From positions 62,001-126,000 of the forward strand of contig DAHYHI010000042.1 of the NCBI GenBank assembly GCA_027391075.1: a DNA stretch of 64,000 bases, written 5' to 3'. Of the stretch, positions 25,712 through 34,850 are shown piece by piece; position 1 is the first letter of the stretch, and each line of letters opens with the position of its first letter. The notes under the pieces were generated by a model. It did not search any database. It had not been told where the DNA came from and saw only the letters and a list, made by a program, of their open reading frames with translations. The stretch is from JAJZAM01 sp027391075. Lineage in GTDB: Bacteria > Actinomycetota > Acidimicrobiia > Acidimicrobiales > Palsa-688. A program made the translations under genes and the position numbers.

Positions 25712-25749
25712 GTCAGGAAAGTCTGCACTTAAAGGCAGACTTTCCTGAC
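25712..25749. terminator. Long perfect hairpin between sucD and the DUF4157 gene
   Basis: 15-base perfect arms (GTCAGGAAAGTCTGC and its complement) around an 8-base loop. It lies 21 bases past the sucD stop, and about 100 bases before the DUF4157 start codon. Best read as the sucCD terminator, though it lacks a T-run. It could also act on the DUF4157 transcript. Confidence 0.75.
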
Positions 25750-25770
25750 TCACCGCCGGTTGGCACGCGA

Positions 25771-26655
25771 CTACAAGGTCTTGACGATCTCCGCCATCTT
25801 AAGGCCCGCCTCAGTCGGGTTGTTCACGACGTGAACGCCCGCAGCGGCCAAAGCCTCCATCTTCGCGGCTGCGGTGCCTTTCGAGCCGGAGATGATCGCC
25901 CCGGCGTGACCCATCTTCTTACCCGCCGGCGCCGTCACGCCGGCTACGTAAGCAACGACCGGCTTGGTCAGCTTGTCGGCGATGAACGCCGCCGCCTTTT
26001 CCTCCTCGGAACCGCCGATCTCGCCGAACATGGCCACCGCCTTGGTGTCAGGATCGGCCTGGAAGGCTTCTAGGCAGTCCACGAAGTTCGTGCCCGGCAC
26101 CGGGTCGCCGCCGATGCCGACGCAGGTGGTGACACCCACGCCGAGCTGCTTGAGCTCGTAGAGAGCCTGGTAGGTGAGGGTCCCGGAGCGACTTACGATC
26201 CCCACGGGGCCCCCCGGGAGGGCTATCTCACCTGCGGTTATGCCGATGTTGCACTTTCCGGGGCTGATGATCCCCGGGCAGTTCGGCCCTAGAAGCCTTG
26301 TGGAGGGGTAGGCGTCCACCAATGTGTTGTAAGCCCGGGCCTCGTCGTGGGCTGGGATCCCCTCGGTGATGCACACGATGAAGCCGACGCCCGCCGCGGC
26401 AGCTTCGAGGATGGCATCCGCAGCAAAGCGGGGAGGGACGGACACGAAGCTCGCGTTGGCTCCGGTCGCTGCCACCGCCTCGGCGACGGTGTCGTACACG
26501 GGGATGCCCTCGACGTCGCTTCCACCCTTTCCCGGCGTCACGCCGGCCACGACCTGCGTCCCGTAAGCCTTGTTGCGCAGACCGTGGAAGCGGCCCTGGC
26601 CGCCGGTGAGACCTTGGACTATCACCTTTGTGTTCTCGTCTACGAATATGCTCAT
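25771..26655 (-). CDS. sucD: Succinyl-CoA synthetase, alpha subunit
   Basis: Interconverts succinyl-CoA and succinate with substrate-level phosphorylation in the TCA cycle. It has the CoA-binding Rossmann domain (VIVQGLTGGQGRFH), the GPNCPGII loop and the phosphohistidine segment MGHAGAIISGSKG. The length of 294 residues is typical. It overlaps sucC by ATGA at 26652 and is followed by a strong hairpin, so sucC-sucD is a defined operon end. Confidence 0.96.
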   Translation of the reverse strand: MSIFVDENTKVIVQGLTGGQGRFHGLRNKAYGTQVVAGVTPGKGGSDVEGIPVYDTVAEAVAATGANASFVSVPPRFAADAILEAAAAGVGFIVCITEGIPAHDEARAYNTLVDAYPSTRLLGPNCPGIISPGKCNIGITAGEIALPGGPVGIVSRSGTLTYQALYELKQLGVGVTTCVGIGGDPVPGTNFVDCLEAFQADPDTKAVAMFGEIGGSEEEKAAAFIADKLTKPVVAYVAGVTAPAGKKMGHAGAIISGSKGTAAAKMEALAAAGVHVVNNPTEAGLKMAEIVKTL

Positions 26656-27803
26656 CGGACGGTCCCTCCTGCGAGTTGGACGGCTGTTCGGGCTGCGTCG
26701 AGCATCGTCGGAGACGACAGGACCTTCTCCGAGGTGACCGTGGAGAGGATCTCCCGGCCCTCCTCGGCGTTGGTGCCGTCCAGTCGGATGACCATCGGCG
26801 CTTGGATGTCCACGCGGCCGAGGGCCGCCTTGATGCCGTTGGCGACCTCCTCGCCCCTGGTGATACCGCCGAAGATGTTGATGAAGATCGACCGGACCTT
26901 CGGGTCGGAGTTGATCACTTCGAGCGCGTTGGCCATCACCTCGGCGTTCGCCCCACCGCCTATGTCCAAGAAGTTGGCGGGGCTGCCGCCCACCTGGTTG
27001 ACCACGTCGCAGGTGCTCATCGCGAGGCCAGCGCCGTTGGCGATGATCCCGACGTAGCCGTCCAGGCCGACGTACTGGAGTCCCTTGGAGCGTGCGAGGC
27101 GTTCACGCTCGTCGAACTCGTCTATGTCACGAAAGTCGTCCCACTCGGGGTGGCGGTAAGCGGCGTTGTCGTCGAGGGTCACCTTGGCGTCCAGGGCGTG
27201 TACTTTGCCCTGCGGGGTGAGTATCAGCGGGTTGATCTCCACCAGGTCGGCGTCGCCTTCGACGTAGCAGCGGTACAGCTTTGTGAGGATGTCCACCGCC
27301 CCTTCGACAGCCTCGGCGTCCAGCCCGGCGCGCGCCACGAGATCCGCCGCGTCCGCAGACGTGAAGCCCTTAGCCGGGTCTATGTGGAGCCTTGCGATGG
27401 CGTCCGGGTCCTCCTCGGCGACCGTCTCGATCTCGACTCCTCCTTTGGCGGAGACCATCGCCAGGTACTTCTTCGCGGCCCGGTCGAGCGTGAAGCTTGC
27501 GTAGTACTCCTTGGCGATGTCCGATGCGTGCTCCACCCACAGGCGCCGCACGACGTGGCCTTTGATGTCCATGCCGAGGATGTTGGCGGCGTGGGTTCGC
27601 ACCTCGGCGGCGTCGGCGGCGAGCTTGATACCACCCGCTTTGCCGCGCCCACCGACTTGCACCTGGGCTTTGACCACCACCGGATAACCGGCGGCGTCGG
27701 CTTGCGCTACCGCCTCGTCCACGGTGTCGGCGACACCGCCGGCCGATACCGGTATGTCGTAGCGGGCGAAGTACTGCTTGCCCTGATATTCGAACAGGTC
27801 CAC
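26652..27803 (-). CDS. sucC: Succinyl-CoA synthetase, beta subunit
   Basis: ATP-grasp subunit of succinyl-CoA synthetase. The GTG start at 27803 lies behind GGAGGATAG and begins MDLFEYQGKQYFARY, as in the family. It has the ATP-grasp core PVVVKAQVQVGGRGKAGG, and C-terminal IFGGITRGEEVANGI. The length of 383 residues is normal. It may be co-transcribed from the B12-binding mutase gene 65 bases upstream, which would link methylmalonyl-CoA to succinate. Confidence 0.96.
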   Translation of the reverse strand: MDLFEYQGKQYFARYDIPVSAGGVADTVDEAVAQADAAGYPVVVKAQVQVGGRGKAGGIKLAADAAEVRTHAANILGMDIKGHVVRRLWVEHASDIAKEYYASFTLDRAAKKYLAMVSAKGGVEIETVAEEDPDAIARLHIDPAKGFTSADAADLVARAGLDAEAVEGAVDILTKLYRCYVEGDADLVEINPLILTPQGKVHALDAKVTLDDNAAYRHPEWDDFRDIDEFDERERLARSKGLQYVGLDGYVGIIANGAGLAMSTCDVVNQVGGSPANFLDIGGGANAEVMANALEVINSDPKVRSIFINIFGGITRGEEVANGIKAALGRVDIQAPMVIRLDGTNAEEGREILSTVTSEKVLSSPTMLDAARTAVQLAGGTVR

Positions 27804-27868
27804 CTATCCTCCTGGCTTGTAGTGCTGTTGTGAATGCTGCTTGTGTCCCCGACGCACCGACCTGCCCG

Positions 27869-28303
27869 CTACCCGGTCTCGGCCGCCTGGGCAGCGTCGG
27901 CCGTCTCGGCAGCGTCGAGGGTCGACTCCAACCAGTCGGTTATGTCTCCCAGCGGCGCTCCGGGTGTGAACACCCTTGCCACGCCGATCGAGGCGAGAGC
28001 TTCGACGTCAGCGTCGGGAATGATCCCCCCCGCGAAGACGAGGACGTCCCCGGCTCCACGCGCTTTGAGCTCGGAGACGATCCTCGGGAACAGTGTCATG
28101 TGAGCCCCGGATAGTATCGACAGGCCGACAGCGTCCGCGTCCTCTTGGATGGTGGTTTCGGCTATCTGCTCGGGGGTCTGGTGCAGGCCGGTGTAGATAA
28201 CCTCGAAACCCGCCTCCCGCAAGGCTCGGGCTATGACCCGCGCCCCACGGTCGTGTCCGTCCAGACCGGGTTTCGCCACGACAACCCTGTATAGGCGCTT
28301 CAT
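27869..28303 (-). CDS. Cobalamin-binding small subunit / domain of methylmalonyl-CoA mutase type
   Basis: 144 residues consisting of only the B12-binding Rossmann-like domain. It starts MKRLYRVVVAKPGLDGHDRG with the DxHxxG cobalt-ligand motif (H17), and continues with LSILSGAHM and VFAGGIIPD. This is the stand-alone C-terminal part of a split methylmalonyl-CoA (or related acyl-CoA) mutase; the catalytic large subunit is not in the window. A Glu/Ala-rich tail follows. It lies just upstream of sucCD on the same strand, consistent with feeding succinyl-CoA into the TCA cycle. Which acyl-CoA is rearranged cannot be told from this domain. Confidence 0.9.
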   Translation of the reverse strand: MKRLYRVVVAKPGLDGHDRGARVIARALREAGFEVIYTGLHQTPEQIAETTIQEDADAVGLSILSGAHMTLFPRIVSELKARGAGDVLVFAGGIIPDADVEALASIGVARVFTPGAPLGDITDWLESTLDAAETADAAQAAETG

Positions 28304-28356
28304 CGAAACCCGATCTTGGCAGGTTCAGGGCGCGATAAGCCAACCGGGTCGCGCTT

Positions 28357-30600
28357 TTAGGCCCGCGCGAGGGGCGCCAGGGCGAGGGAAAGGTGCTTCT
28401 CGCCTACCGAGGGGAAGCGCACCCGCGCTTCGGCTTTTTCGCCTTCCCCGCGGACGTCTATGACGATCCCCTCCCCCCATTTGGCGTGCACCACCGCCTC
28501 GCCGGGCCGCAGCCCCAGGCGTTCCGCTCCTTTCCCGGCGACCGGACCCCGCCTAGGCTGGCTGAGGGCGGACTCGACGATCCTGTCGCGTCCCGACAGA
28601 CCTTCCAGGCTCGCCCGCGAACCCCGAGCTCTTCTGCCGCTGACGTTCTTGACGACGTTCGCCGGGATCTCCGACAGAAACCGCGACGGCGGGTTGTAGA
28701 GCGTCTGGCCCCACAGGCTTCTACACCACGCGTTTGTCAGATAAAGCCTCTCCCGGGCACGGGTTATGCCGACGTACGCCAACCGGCGCTCCTCGGCCAT
28801 CTCGGAAGGCTCCGACAGCGAGCGCATGTGGGGGAAGATACCGTCCTCCATCCCCACGACGAACACCACCGGGTACTCGAGGCCTTTCGCCGTGTGAAGG
28901 GTCATGAGCGTGACCTTCGAGTCGTCCTGTTCGATCTCGTCGCTGTCGGCGACGAGGCTCACCTCCTCCAAGAAGGCGTCCACCGTCTCCGCCTGGCGGG
29001 CCGAGCCGATCAACTCCTCGATGTTCTCCAAACGCCCAGCCGCCTCGTGGGACTCTTCCGAGATCAGCTCGCCGTGATAGCCGCTACGCTCGAAGATCGC
29101 TTCTAGCAGGTCCGCCGGGCCGGCCGGGGACGGGGAAGCCGAAAGTTGCTGGCCGCCGGCGGGAGGCGCTGCCATTGCACGAAGTTCGGCCATCAAAGCG
29201 TCCAGGCGGCGCAGCCCGCTCAGCGCTTTACCGGCAACCCCGGCCTCCTCTGCGTGCGACACCGCCTCGGCGAATGTCGTCCGATGCTCCGCAGCCCAAC
29301 GCTCCAGGCGTTCCACGCTGGTGTCGCCGACACCGCGCTTGGGCACGTTAACTATCCGCTTGTAGGAGACCTCGTCGTCTGGGTTCACCACGGCCCGAAG
29401 GTAGGCAAGGATGTCCTTCACCTCCCTACGGTCGTAAAAGCGGGTTCCGCCGACGACCTTGTAGGGGATGTCGCGCCTTACCAACTCCTCCTCGACCGCT
29501 CGGCTCTGGGCGTTCGTGCGGTAGAAGACGGCCATGTCACGCCACTCGTAGCGGGGACGACCTTCGGCGCTTTGCCGGTGCAGCGAAGCGACCTCGGAAG
29601 CCACCCAGGCCGCCTCGTCGTGCTCGTCCTCGCCCTGGTAGCACACGATCGGCTCGCCGGCTCCCTGGTCGGTCCACAGCGCTTTGGCCTTGCGTCCCTC
29701 GTTGTTGGCTATTACAGCGTTAGCAGCGTCGAGGACGGTCTGTGTGGAGCGGTAGTTCTGCTCCAAGACCACGACCGTCGCGTTCGGGAACGCCTTTTCG
29801 AACTCCAAGATGTTACGTACGTCCGCCCCGCGCCAGCCGTAGACGGACTGGTCCGAGTCTCCTACGACGGTGACCTGGTGGTGGTCGCCTGCCAGGAGAA
29901 GCACCAGTTCGTTCTGCGCCCGGTTGGTGTCTTGGTACTCGTCGACTAGAACGTGACGGAACCGGCTGCGGTAGCCGTCGAGGACGTCGGGGCACGCCTG
30001 CAACACGTTCACCGCCACGAACAGAAGGTCGTCGAAGTCCATTGCGTTGGCCGCGTGGAGGCGCTGCTGGTACTCCCGGTAGACGTCGGCGGCTTTGCGC
30101 TCCATCGGAGTTCGCGCCCGCGAAGCGTAGGTTTCGAAGTCGACGAGGTCGTTCTTCGCCGCGGAGATGTACCCTGCGATCGCCCGCGGCGGAAACTTCT
30201 TGGAGTCCAAGCCGAGGTCCCTGACCACGTAGCCGACGAGGCGCTGCGAGTCGGACTGGTCGTAGATGGTGAAGTTCGAGCGGTAGCCGAGCCGTGTGGC
30301 GTCGCGTCGCAGGATCCGAACGCAAGCCGAATGGAACGTGGAAACCCACATCTTCGCCGCCGCTGGGCCGATCAGGGCGCCGACGCGTTCGCGCATCTCG
30401 CCGGCGGCTTTGTTCGTGAAGGTGATCGCCAGGATCTCGAACGGGGAAAGTCCTGCCTCCGACACCAGCCAGGCTATGCGCCGGGTGAGAACTCTCGTCT
30501 TTCCAGACCCTGCCCCTGCGACGACTACTAGGGGGCCTTCAGGGTGTGCGACGGCTTCCGCCTGGGCTGGGTTCAGGTCGCCTAGTAGGTGTTGGGCCAT
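28357..30600 (-). CDS. pcrA: UvrD/PcrA-type superfamily 1 DNA helicase
   Basis: 3'-5' DNA helicase of DNA repair and replication-conflict resolution. It has motif I AGAGSGKTRVLTRRIAWL, Walker B DEYQDTNRAQ, motif III VVGDSDQSVYGWRGAD, motif V TLHTAKGLEYPVVF and motif VI VGITRARERLYLT. The C-terminal 60 residues form the Tudor-like domain (GEAVVHAKWGEGIVIDVRGE) typical of PcrA/UvrD. The length of 747 residues is normal. The ATG at 30600 starts close to the first Q-motif (LNPAQAEAV). No RecB-type nuclease domain is present. Confidence 0.95.
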   Translation of the reverse strand: MAQHLLGDLNPAQAEAVAHPEGPLVVVAGAGSGKTRVLTRRIAWLVSEAGLSPFEILAITFTNKAAGEMRERVGALIGPAAAKMWVSTFHSACVRILRRDATRLGYRSNFTIYDQSDSQRLVGYVVRDLGLDSKKFPPRAIAGYISAAKNDLVDFETYASRARTPMERKAADVYREYQQRLHAANAMDFDDLLFVAVNVLQACPDVLDGYRSRFRHVLVDEYQDTNRAQNELVLLLAGDHHQVTVVGDSDQSVYGWRGADVRNILEFEKAFPNATVVVLEQNYRSTQTVLDAANAVIANNEGRKAKALWTDQGAGEPIVCYQGEDEHDEAAWVASEVASLHRQSAEGRPRYEWRDMAVFYRTNAQSRAVEEELVRRDIPYKVVGGTRFYDRREVKDILAYLRAVVNPDDEVSYKRIVNVPKRGVGDTSVERLERWAAEHRTTFAEAVSHAEEAGVAGKALSGLRRLDALMAELRAMAAPPAGGQQLSASPSPAGPADLLEAIFERSGYHGELISEESHEAAGRLENIEELIGSARQAETVDAFLEEVSLVADSDEIEQDDSKVTLMTLHTAKGLEYPVVFVVGMEDGIFPHMRSLSEPSEMAEERRLAYVGITRARERLYLTNAWCRSLWGQTLYNPPSRFLSEIPANVVKNVSGRRARGSRASLEGLSGRDRIVESALSQPRRGPVAGKGAERLGLRPGEAVVHAKWGEGIVIDVRGEGEKAEARVRFPSVGEKHLSLALAPLARA

Positions 30601-30678
30601 CGCGAGGGTCTAGGGTACCGGTTGACCGGCGCGCACTTGGCTCGACCGGGCGACAATCGACAGGAGGGTTAGGTCCAA

Positions 30679-31596
30679 GTGACAGGTATATGCGAGGGAC
30701 GAGTGGTGGTCGTGACCGGCGCCGGGCGGGGTATAGGCCGCGAGCACGCTTTGGAGTTCGCCCGTCAAGGGGCGAAAGTGGTCGTCAACGACCTCGGCTC
30801 GAACACTGACGGCACCGGCAGCTCCGCAGGCCCGGCGGGCGAAGTGGTAGACGAGATCAGGGCTATGGGAGCCGAGGCGATCGCCAACGGCGACGACGTG
30901 TCGGATTTCGACGGCGCCAGCCGGATGATCCGCTCGGCGATAGACACCTTCGGGCGTATCGACACTCTCGTCAACAACGCCGGGATCCTCAGGGACCGGA
31001 TGCTGGTCAACATGACCCCCGACGAGTGGGACGCCGTGATCAGGGTGCACCTGCGTGGAACTTTCGCCCCGACCCGGGCCGCTTTGGACTTCTGGCGGGA
31101 GCGTTCCAAAGCAGGCGAGGACAACGACGCTCGGATAGTCAACACGACCTCCCCTTCGGGCATATACGGCAACGTCGGCCAGACGAACTACGGCGCAGCC
31201 AAAGCGGGGATCGCCTCTTTCACGATCATCGCCGCTATGGAAGTTGCCCGCTACGGAGTTACGGTGAACGCCATCGCCCCGGCTGCTCTTACTCGTATGA
31301 CCGAGAACCTGGGGATGGGGCAAAGAGCCGCTGACGTACCAGAAGACCAGTTCAACCCGCTGTCAGCGGATAACATCTCGCCTATCGTCGTGTGGCTCGG
31401 AAGCTCGGAGTCCGCTGGGATCACCGGCCGGGTGTTCAACGTGATGGGAGGTCACCTGAGCGTCGCAGAGGGCTGGGTTGAAGGTCCCGCAGTGGACAAG
31501 GACGGGCGCTGGGATCCCGCCGAGTTGACCGGGATAGTCCCAGACCTGGTCTCCCGAGCCGCTCCGAACGCCGCCATGTCGGGCAGGCGTTCCTGA
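30679..31596 (+). CDS. Short-chain dehydrogenase/reductase (17-beta-HSD4 / MaoC-associated type)
   Basis: NAD(P)-dependent oxidoreductase of 305 residues. It has the cofactor motif VTGAGRGIGREHALEFARQG, the acidic NDLGSN loop, NNAG (LVNNAGILRDRM) and the catalytic Ser and YGAAK (NYGAAKAG). The insertion NTDGTGSSAGPAGEVV after the second strand and the C-terminal tail match the hydroxyacyl-CoA dehydrogenase-like SDRs related to the peroxisomal multifunctional enzyme. The substrate is probably a 3-hydroxyacyl-CoA (inference). GTG start with an upstream GGAGGG. It diverges from pcrA and precedes the ABC/histidine-kinase gene by 30 bases, so co-transcription with the signalling genes is possible. 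Confidence 0.9.
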   Translation: MTGICEGRVVVVTGAGRGIGREHALEFARQGAKVVVNDLGSNTDGTGSSAGPAGEVVDEIRAMGAEAIANGDDVSDFDGASRMIRSAIDTFGRIDTLVNNAGILRDRMLVNMTPDEWDAVIRVHLRGTFAPTRAALDFWRERSKAGEDNDARIVNTTSPSGIYGNVGQTNYGAAKAGIASFTIIAAMEVARYGVTVNAIAPAALTRMTENLGMGQRAADVPEDQFNPLSADNISPIVVWLGSSESAGITGRVFNVMGGHLSVAEGWVEGPAVDKDGRWDPAELTGIVPDLVSRAAPNAAMSGRRS

Positions 31597-31626
31597 GCAG
31601 GTCCGCAGCTGCGTAACGCAGCACCA

Positions 31627-34092
31627 ATGACAGGGAGCCCCGAGGTGCCGCTCGACGCTAGTACGGTTCTACAGGTCGAGGACCTTTCGGTTCGCTACGG
31701 TCCGGTCGTAGCCCTCGACCGTGTGAACCTGACCGTGCGTCGCGGCGAGGTCGTTGCGCTCGCCGGGGAGAACGGGGCCGGCAAGTCGTCCCTCATCCGT
31801 TGCGTCGCCGGCGACATCCGGCCCGAGTACGGCCGGGTAACGGTACTGGGCGAGACGCTCGACCCCGGAGCCCGACGAGATCCACGCTCCGGGGTCGCCG
31901 TCGTGTGGCAGGACTTGGCGCTGTGCGACAACCTCGACATTGCGTCCAACGTAATGCTCGGGGCAGAGACTCGCCGTCTCATGTTCTCCGAGACTCGGTT
32001 CCACTCCAAGGCCGCCGAGGTCTTAGAACGTCTCGGCATCGGCCTTCCGTCCACTTCGACGACCGTCGCTCACCTCTCCGGCGGGCAGCGCCAACTGGTG
32101 GCGGTCGCGAGGGCGATGCGGGACCGCCCTCACCTGCTGATACTGGACGAGCCGACAGCATCCCTGGGCGTGGCCGAGTCGGCAAGAGTGGAGAGCCTGG
32201 CTGCTTCGCTTCCCGCCCAGGGAACCACCGTGATGATCGTGTCGCACGACGTCGAGCAGATGTTCCGGCTGGCCGACCGCATCGTGGTACTACGACGCGG
32301 GAAGGTAGTAGCCGAGGTGCTACCCGAGGAATCCCATCCCGACGAGGTAGCCGCCCTATTGTCTGGCCAACCCGCCGAAGGGTCGCCGCGCCGGCAGTTG
32401 AGCCGTCTGCAGGACCTAGCAGATCAACTCGCCTCCGCGTCACCTTCGTCGGGTCTCACTTTGATCATCTCGGCCCTGGCGGCGGCTTTAGGGACAGGCC
32501 AACTGTGCGTCCACGTGCGGGAAGGGTCTGCGATGAGACTGGCCGGTCACGTCGGGTTGCCGGCGCACCTCGTCAGACAGTGGGCTGACCTACCCGTCGG
32601 CTCCATGGTCCGCTCGGTGATCCCCCGGGAGCGGCCCGCCGCCGGGGACAGTTGGGGCGCCACCCTGCCGAGCGGATGGGAGACTATCCGCCGGGACGCA
32701 CGACGGTCTGGTTTCAAGACCTCCTGGAGTTTGCCTTTCACCAGCCCGCAGGGGGATTCTGGTGTTATCACGATCCTCTCCGAGGAGGTCGGCGAGCCGA
32801 CTCGCGACGACCTCGAGTTGGCATCCCTGTACGCCGGGTATGCCGCTAACGCCCTCGAACGGGACCGGCTTCTCGGCGAGCTCACCGTTCGCAACCGGGT
32901 GCTCGAAACGATCCGCGAGGTGCTCCAGGCCCTCGCCGGTCCGGCCGCTTTGGAGGTGAGCCTGCAAGTGGCGCTGCGAGCGCTTCAGGCTGGTCTGGGA
33001 GCCCGCTACGTCGCCGTGGTGACCCGGCGGGTCTCCGAGCCCGAGCCTGCCTTTCGCGCCTGGGTCGGGCCGGACCCCGACGCGTCGGGATCTACACCTA
33101 CTGACCTTCTCGAGGTTGCCAAGAGGTCCCTGGGAGGCCGCCCCGGCGCGGAGCGAGACCGATCAGGCGACCCTGGCAGGCAGCAAGCTACGAATCAGTA
33201 CATGGTCGCGGACTTCCCTGCCCCCGACGGCCGAGGGGCCCTGGTCGTAAGATGGGAAAGAAGCCGCACCGCCGCTGCCGCCGGCGCAGGAGTGGACGTC
33301 GCCGACCGGCGAGCCGTTATCGACGACGCTGCCAGCTCCATACGTCTGGCCCTAGAACGCGAGGAGTCCGAGCGAGCGCAACGCGAGACCATGGCGCTAC
33401 GCAGCTCCCAGGCGCTGCAACGCCAGTTCCTGTCATGGCTCTCACACGAGCTGCGGACGCCGCTCACGGCCATCTGCGGGTACGCGTCGTCGCTGATGGC
33501 CCCCGACGTTCACTGGGACGCCGAGTCGCAACACCGCTTCTTGGAACGGATAGACAGCGAGTCCGCCAGGCTCGGGCGCCTCGTCGAGGACCTCTTGGAC
33601 TTCAGCGCTATCGACGCCGGACTTCTCCGGCTCGACCAAGACTGGTGCGAGTTGCCTCTGGTGTTGGAAGCGGCCCGTGCTTGCCTGCCGTCTCCGCTCT
33701 CCGAGGCTGTGACTCTCTACTACCCTCAGGAGGTACCGGTCCTGTGGGCGGACCACGACCGCTTGGAGCAGGTGTTCGTAAACCTCTTCGACAACGCCGT
33801 CCGCCACAATCCTCCCGGCACCACGGTTAGCGTGAAGGTCAGCGTCGGAGCGGACGGGATAGTGGCGATAGCGGTCAGCGACGACGGGAGCGGAATAGCA
33901 CCCGAAAGGCTGATGTCCCTGGCAGGACCGGGTGAGAGACGCGGCCGATCCGGCGGATCCGGGCTGGGACTCTCTATAGCCAAGGGGATCGTAGAAGCTC
34001 ACGGCGGCCAGTTGCGCATCACCACCTCAGAGCAGGGAACGCTAGCCGAGGTACGACTTGCCAACACCCATGCGGAAGCACAGGCATCGTGA
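31627..34092 (+). CDS. Fusion: sugar-type ABC ATPase + GAF-like regions + histidine kinase (821 aa)
   Basis: Residues 15-250 are a complete ABC ATPase of the sugar-importer (RbsA/XylG) class. It has Walker A GENGAGKSS (47-55), a Q-loop at Q95, signature LSGGQ (150-154), Walker B LLILDEP (170-176) and H-loop H207. Residues about 255-415 and 425-580 look like two GAF-type sensor regions. A helical linker leads to HisKA with H607 in SHELRTPLTAI, then HATPase motifs: N723 (NLFDNAVRHN), DDGSGI (752-757) and GLGLSIAK (779-786). No membrane helix or signal peptide is present, so it is cytosolic. It overlaps the response-regulator gene (GTGA), and a sugar ABC importer follows. Inference: the ABC part docks on the permease or senses ATP and transport state, and the kinase reports this. 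ATG 31627 has no good ribosome site; GTG 31645 is better placed after AGGGAG. Confidence 0.9.
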   Translation: MTGSPEVPLDASTVLQVEDLSVRYGPVVALDRVNLTVRRGEVVALAGENGAGKSSLIRCVAGDIRPEYGRVTVLGETLDPGARRDPRSGVAVVWQDLALCDNLDIASNVMLGAETRRLMFSETRFHSKAAEVLERLGIGLPSTSTTVAHLSGGQRQLVAVARAMRDRPHLLILDEPTASLGVAESARVESLAASLPAQGTTVMIVSHDVEQMFRLADRIVVLRRGKVVAEVLPEESHPDEVAALLSGQPAEGSPRRQLSRLQDLADQLASASPSSGLTLIISALAAALGTGQLCVHVREGSAMRLAGHVGLPAHLVRQWADLPVGSMVRSVIPRERPAAGDSWGATLPSGWETIRRDARRSGFKTSWSLPFTSPQGDSGVITILSEEVGEPTRDDLELASLYAGYAANALERDRLLGELTVRNRVLETIREVLQALAGPAALEVSLQVALRALQAGLGARYVAVVTRRVSEPEPAFRAWVGPDPDASGSTPTDLLEVAKRSLGGRPGAERDRSGDPGRQQATNQYMVADFPAPDGRGALVVRWERSRTAAAAGAGVDVADRRAVIDDAASSIRLALEREESERAQRETMALRSSQALQRQFLSWLSHELRTPLTAICGYASSLMAPDVHWDAESQHRFLERIDSESARLGRLVEDLLDFSAIDAGLLRLDQDWCELPLVLEAARACLPSPLSEAVTLYYPQEVPVLWADHDRLEQVFVNLFDNAVRHNPPGTTVSVKVSVGADGIVAIAVSDDGSGIAPERLMSLAGPGERRGRSGGSGLGLSIAKGIVEAHGGQLRITTSEQGTLAEVRLANTHAEAQAS

Positions 34093-34775
34093 CGACCGTA
34101 ATGATCGTCGAGGACGACCCGAACATCGTCGACCTGATCCGGTCGAACCTGGTGGTCAGAGGCTTCGACACACTTGTAAGCAACGAGGGTGCTCGTGCCT
34201 TGAACCTCCTCGACACCGAAAACCCCGACATCGTGCTCCTTGACCTGATGCTTCCCGACGTCGACGGATTGGAGATCTGCCGACTGATCCGGGAGCGATC
34301 TAGCGTAGGCGTGATCGTCGTTTCAGCGCGCGGCGGAGAACGCGACAAGGTGTCGGCACTCAACGTCGGGGCCGACGACTACATGACAAAACCTTTCAGC
34401 ATCGAGGAGCTGCTCGCCCGGATCACCGCGACGCTGCGACGGACGCGCGTCGCCGAAACACATGCCGCTCACCCTGAGACGATCGTCGTAAGAGACATCG
34501 AGATCGACCTGGCGGCCCGCCAGGTCGAACGCGCCGGTAGGGTCATACACCTGACGCCCACCGAGTTCGCCCTGCTTCGCGAGCTCGCCGAGCACCGCGG
34601 CAAGTCCCTCACCCATGCCCAACTGCTTCGCCGGGTGTGGGGCAGAGGCTACGAGACCGAGACCGAGTACCTGCGCGTCTATGTGAGGCGCCTGCGTTCC
34701 AAGCTCGAATCGGAAGGAGACGAGCCTCTCATCCTCACCGCGCCACGCGTCGGTTACCGGCTTACAGCCGAATGA
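34089..34775 (+). CDS. OmpR/KdpE-type response regulator
   Basis: 228 residues: a receiver domain with acidic pocket VEDD (8-10), phosphoacceptor D52 in LLDLMLPDVDG and the Lys of DDYMTKPF. A winged-helix DNA-binding domain follows (LTPTEFALLRELAEHRGKSL, then YVRRLRSKLE and PRVGYRL). The GTG start overlaps the kinase stop, which makes the fused ABC/kinase its obvious partner. Immediately downstream lies an AT-rich stretch with TTAA half-sites one helical turn apart, the arrangement OmpR-family regulators use, in front of the xylose-type transporter. It probably controls that operon (inference). Confidence 0.94.
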   Translation: MTTVMIVEDDPNIVDLIRSNLVVRGFDTLVSNEGARALNLLDTENPDIVLLDLMLPDVDGLEICRLIRERSSVGVIVVSARGGERDKVSALNVGADDYMTKPFSIEELLARITATLRRTRVAETHAAHPETIVVRDIEIDLAARQVERAGRVIHLTPTEFALLRELAEHRGKSLTHAQLLRRVWGRGYETETEYLRVYVRRLRSKLESEGDEPLILTAPRVGYRLTAE

Positions 34776-34811
34776 GCCGCGGCGCCGGACGTCTACCCCG
34801 CCCGAGCGAAA

Positions 34812-34850
34812 CTTTAAGCTTTTGTTAATGCAATGTTAAGAATTTTAACG
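34812..34850 (+). promoter_or_regulatory. Phased TTAA half-sites, candidate response-regulator operator
   Basis: Four TTAA cores begin at 34814, 34825, 34836 and 34845, with spacings of 11, 11 and 9 bases. The central two are identical TGTTAA hexamers. This AT-rich block stands out in GC-rich DNA, 36 bases after the regulator's stop and about 125 bases before the binding-protein start. Direct repeats at about 11-base spacing are the usual binding pattern of OmpR-family regulators. Confidence 0.6.

Noticed and set aside
25609..25728. Earlier start for the DUF4157 gene at 25728
   Set aside because: The start would lie inside the loop and stem of a perfect hairpin; ATG 25608 has a strong ribosome site.
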